From contig NC_071333.1 in the NCBI RefSeq assembly GCF_010183535.1, positions 8,368,587 to 8,432,586 on the forward strand: DNA of 64,000 nucleotides. Reading direction: 5' to 3'. The notes below the pieces were generated by a model that saw nothing but the letters and a program-made list of their open reading frames with translations, ran no database searches and was not told the DNA's origin. The position numbers were made by a program, and so were the translations under genes. The stretch comes from Caenorhabditis remanei (lineage: Eukaryota; Nematoda; Chromadorea; Rhabditida; Rhabditidae). This document shows, in pieces, positions 51,401 to 62,799 of this stretch. How positions within the stretch are numbered: the stretch's first letter is position 1; each line of letters begins with the position of its first letter.

Positions 51401-54400
51401 TGAAGACCAAACTATACGTTGATCATGGGTATGATAGAACAGCAGAAAATTATATCAATAGTTATCAATTCATTCCCGATCAAGAATAACTAAAAAAAAA
51501 AAGAACAGACACGGCGCTGTGTGACGCCACCCACTTTTCGCTCGCCGTGCCCTCCTGCATGAAAAGTTTCCCGGCCTCCCGCTCTTCCATTCTCCCGTTC
51601 ACTGCCCTTTAGTTTTCTTGGGAAGTGATAAGTGCTGTTGGAGCGAGAAGATGTTTCAGCACCCTCCTATTGACCTAAATAATTTATTCATGTATCACCT
51701 ACTAGTCTCATTCAATAGACAAAAGTATGACTGGCCCTCAATCACAATCGAAAATTATCCATTATTCAAATTCCTTACGAGTCCCGGTGAAATATTTGAA
51801 GATCTTGATGAGAAACGGAGAAGTCGGAAAAGTAGAAGTCGAGTGAGTAGTTACCACTTCTAGAAAAAAAAACGTTCAAAATCTGAGATGCGCATGGTTC
51901 CAGTGGTAGTTGTAGTTGTGAACGTGATTGAGAAGCACTATGTGATGTGTTTGTATATGAATATGAACTTTTTTAGCCTCAGATGAGCACACCTGATGAT
52001 CCCGTCATTCACAGTCCACCGTCAATTGGAGCAGCTCCTGGTATGAACGGTACGTGTTTTTTGTGTTATTGAAAAAAAGTCTTTAGAGAAATGAAATTGT
52101 GGAAACGTCATGTTTCTATTTTTTATTGTATTATCATTCGTGCAACAAAAGAAGTCATTTTTTGTGCCATTCGAGGAATACTCATCATGTGATTGTTTAG
52201 AAACAATGCATCGCGCCTAATGAAAAATAGTAATATACCACAGCTTATCAGTGAACTAGAACTTTTCAAATTCCATGATGCGATCATTTTACTATACAGC
52301 AAAAAACGAAAGTGAACTTTATTGTAATATTGCACCTTGTCCAGGATCTATGATTCTGCCATCGGCCACTTGACAAGCACTTTGCGTATCACTTCTTTAA
52401 AGCCGATGAGTAGGTGATATGAGGAACACGAAAGACCGGCGAAAACGCGCTTTACACTTTTTCACAACATTTCCTCTCATTTTGAGAAAAACAGAGTAGT
52501 GAGCAGCGGTGGATGTACTTTTTGAAAGTGAACCTCGCCCACTAAACAGCATTCTCATGAGGCCGCAAGCGTTTGGCGATAAATGTGTTAGGATTGGAAG
52601 ATGAAAAGACAACTGTTGATGGTTTCGAAACTCTGATGATAAAACATTTGATTTCAGGATATCATGGATCCGGAGTAAAACTCGAAGACGGGACTGGTGC
52701 TTGTGGCTCGCCGGATGATGGAAACATGGATTCTAGTGAAGTATGCAGTTTCAGAAACCAGGAATTTTAGTGAAATAAAACATTCGTTTCAGGAGAGCCG
52801 CCGTCGTCAGAAAACCTGTCGAGTATGTGGAGATCATGCGACGGGCTACAATTTCAATGTTATAACTTGTGAATCTTGTAAAGCATTTTTCAGAAGAAAT
52901 GCGTTACGTCCTAAGGTACCCTAACGAATTCCGGTTCTTAATCATGTTTATATAGTTGCAGGAGTTCAAATGTCCCTATTCAGAAGATTGTGAAATAAAT
53001 TCTGTCAGTCGGCGGTTTTGCCAAAAATGCCGGTTGCGGAAATGTTTTACAGTTGGTATGAAGAAGGAATGGATTTTAAATGAAGAGCAACTTCGGCGGA
53101 GAAAAAACTCGCGTTTGAATAACAACAGCACCTCAAACAAAAGAGCTCAGCCAGGTCACCAACTGTCACCACAAGCACAAAATCAACAGCCACATCAATC
53201 ACCAGTACCACATCCAGGAGTCGCCGTTTATGTAAGTAGTCATGTCTTTTACGTTATGTTGAACATGTGTCCTATTAATTGTGCTTCTAGCAACAACCGC
53301 AACGTCCGCTTACTATTAACCCCATGGACAATCAGGTCAGTGTTAAACATAATTAGTGAACATCAAAAAATTTATATGATTTCAGATGATGCATCATATG
53401 CAAAACCGACCGAACATTATGCCACAGCTCATCAGTCCACCAGGAGCTCAACCAGTCAGTTTTAATCTCACTTTCTAGGAATGATAAGGGTATATCAGCA
53501 AGTAGTTTTTCTATGAAATTTGTGATATTGTCTTAACGCATGTGTCTAAACAAGTACTTTCTCTTTTCCCGATTTATGCCATTTTTCCGCCAGAAGGACA
53601 AATCTTGTGTTATCACGCACATTCGCCCTAAAACATCAGTTTTTGTACCAAAAAAACTATGCGCGAAATCTGATCCAAACCGGTTGACGAGTATCGACAA
53701 AGTCCAGACTGTTGTTTTTTCGAACGTTTTCCCGCTTTATATGTCGGATTAATGAGTGTCAATGACGAAATATCAAACAAGGGATTTTAGATTTGGTTTT
53801 TATTTTGCAAAGTTCTCGACATCCTTGAATTATTTTTTCGAATATTGAAAACACCTAATTAGAACAGAAAACATGAATCAGAATTATAAAATTCGAAATT
53901 CTTTCAAAAGAATCTGTTAATTTCGAAGCAGGGGAATCATGTGTTGAATTCGAAAAAATCCATTAGGTGAGCAGCAAACAATTGGATTCCAGCCAGCTAG
54001 AGAATGTTACTTAATTGAACCTAGTAATGTGAATCAGGCGACTTTTAGCTGTCTCGTATTTGTTTTGCCGTCTACACAACAACAAAGCCACCATTAGATT
54101 TTTTCCTTTTTTTCTTTTCACATGTATTCATTTTCAGTATCCATTGACTTCTCCAGTTGGATCCAGTGCTTCCGATTCTCCACCAAACAGAAGTTTGACA
54201 ATGATGCACAACGGCGATAAAAGTCCAGACGGCGTAAGTGACGGGTCGGCGAGGGCGAGAAAAAGATGGGCAGGTTGACTGTATGAGTGTGACGGTTGGG
54301 AGATAGATCGGCCACTGCTTCATCACAATTTTTGAGTGATGAATTGAAATGTCGTTGAAACCGTATAAGGGCGACAGCAACCGATGGAAAAAAGAATGAT

Positions 54401-56693
54401 AAGAAACATGAAACATTGTTCGGAGGCCTTGGCCACCAAAACGCGTGCGAATTGATAAAGGAAATTTATGTAAAGGGCACGTTCTTCAAATAAAACTGTG
54501 ATCAGGCTAAGGGACTATCTTAAAGTGCACTTGTAGAAAAAACTATTCTGTAATGTGATCTTCCATGTAGAAATAGGTTAGATTATGCTTGTTTCAAATG
54601 CACACTCTATGTTTCACAGAGCTTTCATTAGAAATCAATAGAAAAGATGATCACATTATTAACTATCATTTTAGTACGATCCAAACATGATGGCTCACCG
54701 AATCTCGCAAACATCTCTCAACCCGAGACCAAAGATGGACAACGGACAGGTAATACATCTCTTCTACGCATCTTCTTTCCTAACTTTCTAACATAAGACA
54801 AATGCAACTTACTTCGTTTTTCTTTACACCTCTCAATGCACTTTAACAAACTTATTTTCTTCATAAATCTAAGAATCGCGTTTTGCAATTTGGCCAATAC
54901 TTGTTTGGCGTTCACAGATCTCAATAGATACATTTCAGGTTGTACTTTCTACCGAAGAGTACAAACAACTTCTTGCCCGCATTCCAGGAGCTCAAGTTCC
55001 AGGACTCATGAATGAAGAGGAGCCAATCAACAAGCGGTATATCGGAAATAAGGGAAAGACCCTTAAATCCTTCTAATTTTTAGTGCCGCCTATAACTGCA
55101 ATGGACATCCAATGCCGGCTGATACTACTCCACCATACAGCGCGCCGATGAGCGATATGAGCTTGTCTCGTAACAATTCCACCTCATCGGGTATGCAACC
55201 TCTGACTCACATGAACGGAACTCAGTCGAACATGTGTGAGATTCCAGGCAGCAGTGTGCCAACACAGTCGCACTTTGATATCGCTTCGTTTGGAATGGGA
55301 ATCGTCACCGCTACCGGAGGTGGAGATGCTGCGGAGGAGATGTATCGCAAGATGAACACTTTCTACGAACATTGCATTCAATCGGCTCTGGACAGCCCTG
55401 AAAATCAAGAACCGAAGGCTATTGAGAACAAGCCAGACTACGTGAGTGACATTTTTTCCATTGTCTATTGTCTTATCGGTCTTTCGAAGATGGTGTCGGC
55501 GCAAAAAAAAAGCAAAAAACTAGACCAACGCGGTGTTGCACTTTAAGGCAGTGCCAGACTGTGGCTGGGTTTTCTCTTTAGTCGCGTCAAAGAAAATCAT
55601 ATGAGAAACCTTCCATTCTCCCACTCCGTCGTCCTGTTCGGTCGTCGTTCTTCTACCTTCGCAATTTACTGTCTCTTTTGTTTTAGATGACTCAAAATCA
55701 CAACAACTTCCAACAATACCAAGCTGATCCATACCACGTAGCACCACAACCGGTAGATCGTAACATCAACTACCAATTGAATGCTGCTGAGCTCAAGGCT
55801 TTGGATGCTGTTCGTGAGGCTTTCTTCGGAATGGATGATCCTATGGAACAAGGACGTCAATTGCAATCGTTCCTCAAGGTATAAACATGACCTGACCAAC
55901 TGAAACTCACCGTATGATACTTTCAGACCAACAAGTCTCCAGCTGACATTATGAACATTATGGATGTGACAATGAGACGTTTTGTCAAAGTTGCCAAGGG
56001 GGTCCCAGCCTTCCGTGAAGTTTCCCAAGAAGGAAAGTTCTCACTTCTGAAAGGAGGAATGATTGAGATGCTCACTGTTCGTGGAGTTACCCGCTACGAT
56101 CCATCAACAAACTCTTTCAAAACACCAACCATCAAGGGACAGAATGTTTCCGTCAATGTCGACGATATGTTTGCAAAACTCAATGCTAATGCGCAGGCGC
56201 AAAAGGCGAAATGTTTAGAGTGAGTTGAAAGAATTTGAACCATAGAGATAGAAGACATCGTTTCAGGTTCTTCGGTTTCTTCGATGAGGAAATCAAGAAG
56301 AATGAACTTGCCGTTTATCTAGTCATGTTGGCTGTTCTCTTCTCAGTCCGTGTCGACCCACCAATGAATGAAAATGATGTTCGAATTGTTACCGATCAAC
56401 ACAATCATTTCATGAGTCTTCTCAACAGGTATTACTTACAAGTGGTGGTTCAAAAAAGACAAGTTTTTGTTTCAGATATTTGGAATCGTTGTACGGAGAG
56501 CAAGCTCGCCGTATTTTCGAACGTCTTCCAAAGGCTTTGGGAATGCTCAATGTAAGTTAACCGACTATTTTGAACCTCAACCAAATTATTCATTTTTCAG
56601 GACATTGCTCGTAACGCTGGAATGTTGTTCATGGGAACCGTCCGTTCTGGAGAAGCCGAGGAGCTTCCAGGAGAATTCTTCAAAATCAAGTAG
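36463..56693 (+). CDS. daf-12: DAF-12 nuclear hormone receptor (dafachronic-acid receptor)
   Basis: Seventeen coding exons: 36463-36573, 37527-37586, 51977-52049, 52658-52740, 52793-52915, 52962-53231, 53291-53335, 53386-53454, 54138-54233, 54675-54749, 54939-55036, 55084-55441, 55687-55878, 55927-56219, 56267-56428, 56476-56551 and 56601-56693. All phases join, giving 758 residues; I recall 753 for C. elegans DAF-12 A1. A TTTTCAG acceptor at 36431, 31 bases before the ATG, may take the spliced leader. The N-terminus has a basic RRKRVTRR patch. The DNA-binding domain spans about 118-190, with zinc Cys at 118, 121, 135 and 138 (P-box CESCK) and 154, 160, 170 and 173. A long Pro/Gln/Ser hinge follows. 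The ligand-binding domain occupies about 520-758 and ends GEFFKIK. In C. elegans it binds dafachronic acids and switches between dauer arrest with DIN-1 and reproductive growth, also controlling the heterochronic microRNAs. Intron 2 is 14.4 kb. Confidence 0.95.
37238..37471 (+). CDS. daf-12: Alternative first exon of daf-12 (b), 78 codons
   Basis: ATG at 37238 opens 78 codons ending ...ETENKKK at a GTAGGA donor. A 55 bp intron then leads to the exon 2 acceptor at 37526 in phase 0, giving NKKK joined to RHRRIHSK. The upstream flank has an acceptor-like CCGCGCAG at 37210, and the frame is open further upstream. The sequence is Pro/Tyr-rich in the middle ([10 protein letters not shown]) and acidic near the end. 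It replaces the 37-residue N-terminus of the main form. The very short intron and phase match make this one of the strongest alternative starts. Confidence 0.65.
39177..39257 (+). CDS. daf-12: Possible alternative first exon of daf-12 (c), 27 codons
   Basis: A clear acceptor TTAATACAG (ending 39170) precedes the ATG by six bases, and the ORF ends CTGCGG-like (TTACGG) at a GTGAGT donor in phase 0. It reads [13 protein letters not shown] then [14 protein letters not shown], an amphipathic Ala/Leu/Met-rich peptide. Joined to exon 3 at 51977 it gives an intact receptor that lacks exons 1-2. The acceptor could take a spliced leader. Confidence 0.5.
42868..43500 (+). CDS. daf-12: Long acidic Ser/Pro-rich exon, probable alternative daf-12 N-terminus (d)
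   Basis: A 211-codon open frame begins at ATG 42868 (or 42781 if the in-frame upstream ATG is used) and ends CAGTTT at a GTAAGT donor in phase 0. No other ORF in intron 2 is close to this length, so it is almost certainly coding. Composition is Glu/Asp/Ser/Pro-rich in the first 150 residues and Pro/Asn/Tyr-rich afterwards, typical of a disordered activation region. No catalytic or binding motif is visible. It lies on the same strand as daf-12, and the next same-strand acceptor I can support is exon 3 at 51977 (phase 0). The alternative is a nested independent gene whose later exons I missed. An isoform with this exon would be about 912 residues. Confidence 0.7.
48476..48488. repeat. Poly-C (poly-G) tract, 13 bases
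   Basis: An uninterrupted run of 13 C is followed closely by ATTGGGGG. Monomeric G/C tracts of this kind are a known feature of the C. elegans genome, where they need the DOG-1 helicase for stable replication. Confidence 0.85.
51165..51233 (+). CDS. daf-12: Probable alternative first exon of daf-12 (e), 23 codons
   Basis: ATG at 51165 (context TGCAATGGCGG) opens 23 codons ending TATGGCAAG at a GTAAAT donor in phase 0. The peptide begins [14 protein letters not shown]. It lies 744 bases upstream of exon 3. No acceptor is evident just upstream, so it would be a promoter-proximal first exon rather than a trans-spliced one. Confidence 0.5.
51651..51842 (+). CDS. daf-12: Probable alternative first exon of daf-12 (f), 64 codons
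   Basis: ATG at 51651 opens 64 codons ending [14 protein letters not shown] basic sequence (RRSRKSRSR) at a GTGAGT donor in phase 0, 134 bases before exon 3. The basic end resembles the RRKRVTRR patch of the main N-terminus. The upstream 150 bases are GC-rich (ACGGCGCTGTGTGACGCC and CCCGGCCTCCCGC), as expected of a promoter. The short downstream intron and the phase match support use as a daf-12 start. Confidence 0.6.
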
Positions 56694-58100
56694 ACCTACT
56701 AGTACAACTTCAATCAACTGATGCCATGCCCTATCACTATACCTCACAATCATCGTTGCCTCCACCATTAAAATTCTAGCCACATTTCCCACCCCTTACC
56801 TCGAAACTTCCCCCCAGCATCCCCTCTGACTTGTCTTATACCTCTCCTATTTTCTTAAATAGGAACTAGTCACTATCATATCATTGCTTATATCTTTTTT
56901 GTCTCTTATTCTTTTTGTTCATTCATTTTTTCTTGGAACCAGCACCGAACAATTTTGTTGGAGAAGAGGGGCTGAATAGTACAACAAAAAACCAAAAAAA
57001 ATTCAAAAAACAAAAAAATTTCTAATCACTAAAAATCCTTCTTCTCCAACAAAATTTCCTGGCAATACGGTTATTTTTTTCTTTTGCGAGTTGATGTTCG
57101 GTCTCCGGTTTTCATGTTCTACTTCTGACTAGAAACCTTTTTCTATCCAACATCCGGTCGTTTTTCTCTTGCTAATCTCTTCAATTCAGCCCAGTAGTTT
57201 TCACATCCCCGTTTATTGCCGTTTATTGTATTATTTTAGTCATACAACCGTACCCCTACCTCTAATTTTCTTATCTAACTATCTCATTGAAGAACTGGTC
57301 TGGTACTGTTGAATCTTCATGTAGATCGCTCATCTTATTCCGGTTCCTAGTTGTCGCCCTATCCGTTTTCCCCCTTGTTTCCCTCTCCTCACCTTCTCAA
57401 AGTTTTTCCTCCACAGCCGGCATTTTTTTCAGATTTCTTTCGTTTTTGTGGTCTGTAGTTTACCGATTCCTGCTCGCGCCCAAAAGTTTTCAAAAAAGTC
57501 AATTCTTGCTTAATAACTTAAGTTTCTATTGTGATGTGTCACTATCTTATTGTGATTTTGTGATTGAGAATCTAATCATCCCTTTATCTGTCTTTTTAAA
57601 GTACAATTTGTTCGATTTCTATCTTTTTCCCCATCCCGCACCATCTTTTCTTCACACTCTTTCTTTTCAACACTGCACTGGTTCTGTACAGCTACGGTAG
57701 TTAACTGACTGTAGCCCTATGTAACTGTTTTTTTCTTCTTTTCTCTTTTTTAATATACAACACCACACCTCTTCCTTTTCCTCGTCTACCTCGTTCACTC
57801 TCCATTTTCTCAATCACCAACTTTTTTGACCCGGCTACTCTCAACTACCTGAGTGTTTTTTAAGATCCCGAGTTATTTTGAATCACAATATCCCCATGCT
57901 TCTCTACTGTCCTGTTTTTTATTTTATTTGAGTTTGGTATCAAAACTATTAATTTTCGGTTCTGTATTATCCCTTCTGAACTTAACTTTCAATTGTAAAT
58001 TATGTTGTTGCGTGGTTTTCCATTGAACAACATTACTTTGCAATGTAGGTCCCTAATTCTTCTTGATCTTGAATAATTTCCATCCGTTTCTTGTCAAAAT
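56694..58100 (+). promoter_or_regulatory. daf-12: daf-12 3' UTR with let-7-family seed matches
   Basis: The pyrimidine-rich region after the stop holds five matches to the let-7 seed complement TACCTC: 56740-56746 (TACCTCA), 56797-56802, 56839-56844, 57256-57262 (CTACCTC) and 57786-57792 (CTACCTC). In C. elegans daf-12 is an established target of let-7-family microRNAs. I see no clear AATAAA, so the 3' end is uncertain and the last two sites may lie outside the transcript. Confidence 0.5.
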
Positions 58101-58510
58101 GAAGAAATTTTTTTTTATAATTGATTTTTTTCCTTACATGCCAATAACAGAGTTCTCGTGTGTATGAATTTTCCAAACGTGACTGATTTTTCATCCTAAT
58201 GCTTATTTAGAAATTTAGGCACATGCGTGTTTGCTATTTTCAAATGATTACATTTCAAACGTTGGGGTTGATGCAGAAATTGTTACAAATACTTCCGAGG
58301 AAAAGTATAGCGGTTATCCTAAACTGGTTCCTGTAAAAATTCTGAATTAAGACCTGACTGCCAGAAGAGATTAAATTTTCCAGCCAGGTCAAAGTAGCTT
58401 GGTTTGATTTTTTTAAATTGTAGTGCATGTGCGTTGGAACAAAGGGACTCGTATTGACATTTAACTAAACAGTTCTTTTGAATATCATTATTGTTCAGAT
58501 CAAAACCGAA

Positions 58511-59413
58511 CCCCCCATTTACGAGAGAAATTTCGATTTGAATGCTTTTTTTCAGTATACAAAAAGGGCCTGTAAGATAAAAGGTCAGATCTCTAACAGG
58601 ACACTTATTTTTAAGAAAATAGTCAAGAATATGTATTTTCATTGTGTGCCGTTCTCTATTTAAATATTATCGCGCCGTCCTGTCGACTTTCCTTCTCACC
58701 AAATGTCTTCAAAGATCGTTAATTTTCACTATTTTGAAATTTCAAACACTCACAACTTCTTCAAAAATGTGAGAAAAGAGTTGAAACTAGAAGAACATGC
58801 TTTCAAACGTGTTTTTAGTTGAAAAAATGTAGTTTTGGGCAATTTTTAGAAATTTTTTTTCCCGATTTTTCATAAGGGGGGACCACATGAAATTTCGGCT
58901 AGAAATGAAAAATTTTTTTTCTTAAAACAATACAAAACTGTTCCCTGTTGCTTGGAAACCTGGATTACCTTCAAAAAAATTGTTTTAGGCTGTTTTAAGA
59001 AAAACAAATTTTTTTCCATTTCTAGCCGAAATTTCATGTGGTCCCCCCTTATGAAAAATCGGAAAAAAAATTTTATCTAAAAATTGCTAAAAACTACATT
59101 TTTAATCGAAAGCACGTTTAAAAGCATGTTCTTCTAGTTTCAACTCTTTTCTCACAGTTTTGAAGAAGTTGTGAGTGTTTGAAATTTCAAAATAGTGAAA
59201 ATTAACGATCTTTGAAGACGTTTGGTGAGAAGGGAAGTCGACAGGACGGCGCGATAATATTTAAATAAAAAACGGCACAGAATCAAAATACATATTCTTG
59301 ACTATTTTCCTAAAAATAAGTGTACTGTTAGAGATCTGACCTTTTATCTTACAGGCCCTTTTTGTATACTGAAAAAAAGCATTCAAATCAAAATGTCTCT
59401 CGTAAATGAGGGG
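58511..59413. mobile_element. Foldback (long inverted-repeat) element
   Basis: Arms of about 415 bp (58511-58930 and 58992-59413) are inverted copies separated by about 60 bp. Matching words include CATTTACGAGAG at the outer ends, CAGTATACAAAAAGGGCCTG, and GGGGACCACATGAAATTTC near the centre. The arms differ by scattered substitutions and small indels. There is no coding frame for a transposase, so this is a non-autonomous foldback or MITE-type element, or an inverted duplication. Flanking target-site duplication is not obvious. Confidence 0.85.
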
Positions 59414-60527
59414 CACCCCTCTAATTTTTTTGCACAACAATAATGTACATTTTCTGCACTTTTCACCCTCAACAGGAAAAAAATGAACAATCCCGTTAAA
59501 TTTATTTAGAGCGATTTGAAATTTTCGAAAATTTGAGTTGGTGTCAGTTTTTTGAAAATTTGACACTCAAAAAAAACTTTTTTTTACAAATTTAATTTTT
59601 ATTTTTGAAGCCCTTGAAATTTGCTACTTTTAAGTTATAATCCTTTTTTTTCAATATTACATCTAGCTAGTGAAAAAAATTGATTTAGAAAAATTTTCGA
59701 AAAAAACTTTTTTTTCGAAAAATCTTAATTTTTCAAAAACCAGGTCACGTCACAGGAAAACCCATTGTGGCTTATATATTCTTCGCAAAACTCATCGAAT
59801 CAGCAAAAAAAATCGGAACTTTAGGGGGGCAATCAAAGTACATTCCATGTGAGTCAACAGTGATTAATAGAAGTCAAATCCTGACAGTTTTTTTTTTCTT
59901 ATAGACACGGAGTGTGCCACAAATCTTTATTGTAAAATTCCACGTGCTGAGTTTAGAGTAAATCCAGAATAGGAATGGTAATAGTAGCAAAGGTTACTGG
60001 TCACGTGTTATACAGTTGTTGAAACCCATTGTATTCATTTCTTATGAAGATTATAGTGAATCTTCTATAAATTTGGTTGAGATTGAGTAAATCATGTCGA
60101 AAGTTAAAACCTTATTGATTTAGCAGCCTTCATACTGAAAATGTGAGTTATTTGAAGAGACTGTAAGCCGTTCTATTCGAGTTTATCAGCACTTACACTC
60201 ATAAAAATGAATCACCCGCCAAGAACGAGATAAATCATTATATTCAGAACAAATATATTGCAATGTTGGGCTTTCGAAAACATATTAGCAATAGTTTTTC
60301 AATTTAATCTTTCTGCACTTTTTTTTCTTTGACGTTGCAAAATGTTGAAAAAATAAAAATAAAAATTGGATTCTGTTAGTTTGCAGTAATGAATTTGAAT
60401 GTGAACAAGTTTTCTTCCGTTTTACGTTTTCCTGGTTGACAACTATTGGAAGATACCAATGGCATTTTCGCTAAGTTAGTATCAGGCAGAGTTTCACTTG
60501 ACGCATTAGAAAAAACGAGGAAGGTTT

Positions 60528-60758
60528 TGGAAAATGACAAACTACAGTAATTTTTCTTTATAAAAAGTAGTTTTAAAAACAAAACCTGAATTGAAACTTG
60601 AGTTTTTTTTTCAAAAAATGGACAAAAGAAAGATTTGGTACTTTCCAGAGATGTTCGAAATTTGTTTTCAAAGTCTTTACTGCATTTTTTCTTGTGATTA
60701 ATTTGAGAAGAAAGAGAGAATCTCCTGAGAAAATTTGGATGAAGCAAAGAAAAACTGT
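60528..60758. repeat. Direct repeat copy 1, about 230 bp
   Basis: This segment (from GGAAAATGACAAACTACAG to AAAAACTGT) recurs at 60917-61137 at high identity with small indels. Open frames across it are shared by both copies and look incidental. Confidence 0.8.
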
Positions 60759-60916
60759 ACATATCATTCGGGTGGAGGTTTCTGAAAATTCGACGCCAAT
60801 TAATCAAACTCATTTCGTGATTCATATACATAGTTTCCTTTACGATAGTTTCGAATAGTCTGACGGGATCGCAGTAATTTAGGAGAGATGTTCAGAGAGA
60901 CTTTGATAAAACAGTG

Positions 60917-61137
60917 GGGAAAATGACAGACTACAGTAATTTTGCTTTAAAAAAAAGTAGTTTTAAAATCAAAACCTGAAAGTTTTTTTTCAAAAAATGG
61001 ACAAAAGAAAAATTTGGTACTTTCCAGAGATGTTCGAAATTTGTTTTCAAAGTCTTTACTGCAACTTTTCTTGTAATTAACTTGAGGAGAAAGAGAGAAT
61101 CTCCTGAGAAAATTTGGATAAAGCAAAGAAAAACTGT
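60917..61137. repeat. Direct repeat copy 2, about 220 bp
   Basis: This is the second copy of the 60528-60758 segment, offset by about 385 bp. Sequence after the repeat differs between the copies, so the duplication ends near the ACTGT word in both. Confidence 0.8.
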
Positions 61138-61559
61138 GATGTCTCCAAAATGTCAAAAAACGATTCTCAAAAAAAGAAATTTTATCAACGAAATCCAGGA
61201 TATTGAAGCTGAGCGCTGGCTCCAGTTTCACGATTATCCGGCAGTTTTCATAATGATTCTCGGAGAGCGCCTTAGCGTTTGAAATATCTGACTTGCTTAG
61301 TTAGGATTTATCAATTTTTATCTTGCCGATATTGGAACTTTTTCAACGTTCTAATAAAAGTTTTGGTTTCTTCAAAAATTCTTTTGATTCTGAATGTTTT
61401 TTTTTCTGAAAATACCACCAAAGCATGTTGACAACAATTCTGAACTACGAGTTTTATTTACTTTATTTTTGCACATTTGGAAAACCATCTTGTCTCAGAG
61501 CTTTGACAAACTCCTTCTGCAGTTTTTGGATATCAATTCAGAAACCGTTTTGTATTAAA

Positions 61560-61900
61560 TGGTGCCAAAGCTAAACGAATAGCATCTGGCTAAATATTAG
61601 CCGGCAGTCTACCCTGCCCTATTGCCGTATTTGGCAGATTAATAGGAGATGCGAAAACAGAGGCGGAAGGTTTGGGAGAAGAGGGGAATTTGGAGTATTG
61701 CCCAATTGTTCCTAACGAAGAGTGCGCAGAGTGCGCAGAGACAAGATTTCACCCGACGCATTCATGTGCTGTGGCCACGACAACTGGACAGGGACATACA
61801 AGATGAAGAGAGATTAGAGAACGGCGACATTCGTTTCTCTCCTTGTCTCATTTCTCAGACGGAATACCCTATATGCAGGTTTTGAAAAAAAAATCTGCGA
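61560..61900. promoter_or_regulatory. GC-richer patch with doubled GTGCGCAGA word
   Basis: This patch holds GAGTGCGCAGAGTGCGCAGAGAC, a doubled TGCGCAGAG word, in otherwise AT-rich DNA. It may be promoter sequence for the gene starting to the right, but nothing else supports that. Confidence 0.25.
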
Positions 61901-62799
61901 TGAACACATTCCAGTGGTGAAGTTTTCACAAAAATGAAAGCATTTATTTATCAAAATATCGTCAAATGCAAATTGACCATTTTTCATTTTGGAAAATTGA
62001 AACTTAATAGTTTAAAATTATGCAAACAATAGAACAAATCATTCAAAGGATTTGAACACATTGTAGAAACAAATCAGCACGACGGTCCTTTCAAACGTAT
62101 ATTAGAGATCAGTCTGGAGCTTAAAACCTTCCACCAGTTGACAAAATTTCTCTTATACATGCATTTGCTTACATGAAAAAAACAGAAACAAAATAAGAGG
62201 TAACGAATTCCACTAAGAAGATGTTTTCATTTTGTACATTTGTTCAATTCAAACCAGTTCACATCCTCTCTATTCATTACACAAAATCCAGAACACTTAT
62301 AAACTCAAAAAACACTTTCATATTCTGGACCGTGTTTCATTTTACAAGCTAGATCTGAATGATCTGAGACAAAACAAGTGTCAATCTTGATGATTTTTCT
62401 TGTTCTATCTCGTTTATTTGAAAACTTTTCAAACATCTCTCTTATCTCTAAAAATGCTCTTCTGAAACGAAACATCTAATTTCTCCTTGAGTAGAAAAGT
62501 GCGTTGTCCCTGTCCAATTCTGAAGTAACCAGTCTTTTTTGCGTACGCGTGAGGTTAGATTCATGTCAAAAAATAAATAATGAACTAAAAACATATGGTG
62601 AATTAGAGAGAGAGCGGCAAGAAAACAACAATCCAATTTTCAGATACAATGTATCAACCACTCGCATCAACAACCAAACTCACCCCAAATTCCAATCATC
62701 ACTGCGACGTATAGATTATTCTTCCTTCTGATTATTCTCCTAATTTTTCATATTCTTGTTATGTTTGTTTTCGCCGCAAGCTGGCAAAGTGGAAGGCTT

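Larger units (their letters stand above)
37587..51976 (+). other. daf-12: daf-12 intron 2, 14.4 kb
   Basis: Apart from the alternative first exons listed separately, the intron is mostly AT-rich. It contains GC-richer patches at about 39840-39910, 45600-45800, 48250-48400 and 51500-51600 that may mark promoters, and a run of 13 C at 48476-48488. A weaker first-exon candidate lies at 38633-38707 (25 codons, GTCAGT donor, phase 0). I see no convincing gene on the opposite strand. Confidence 0.55.
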
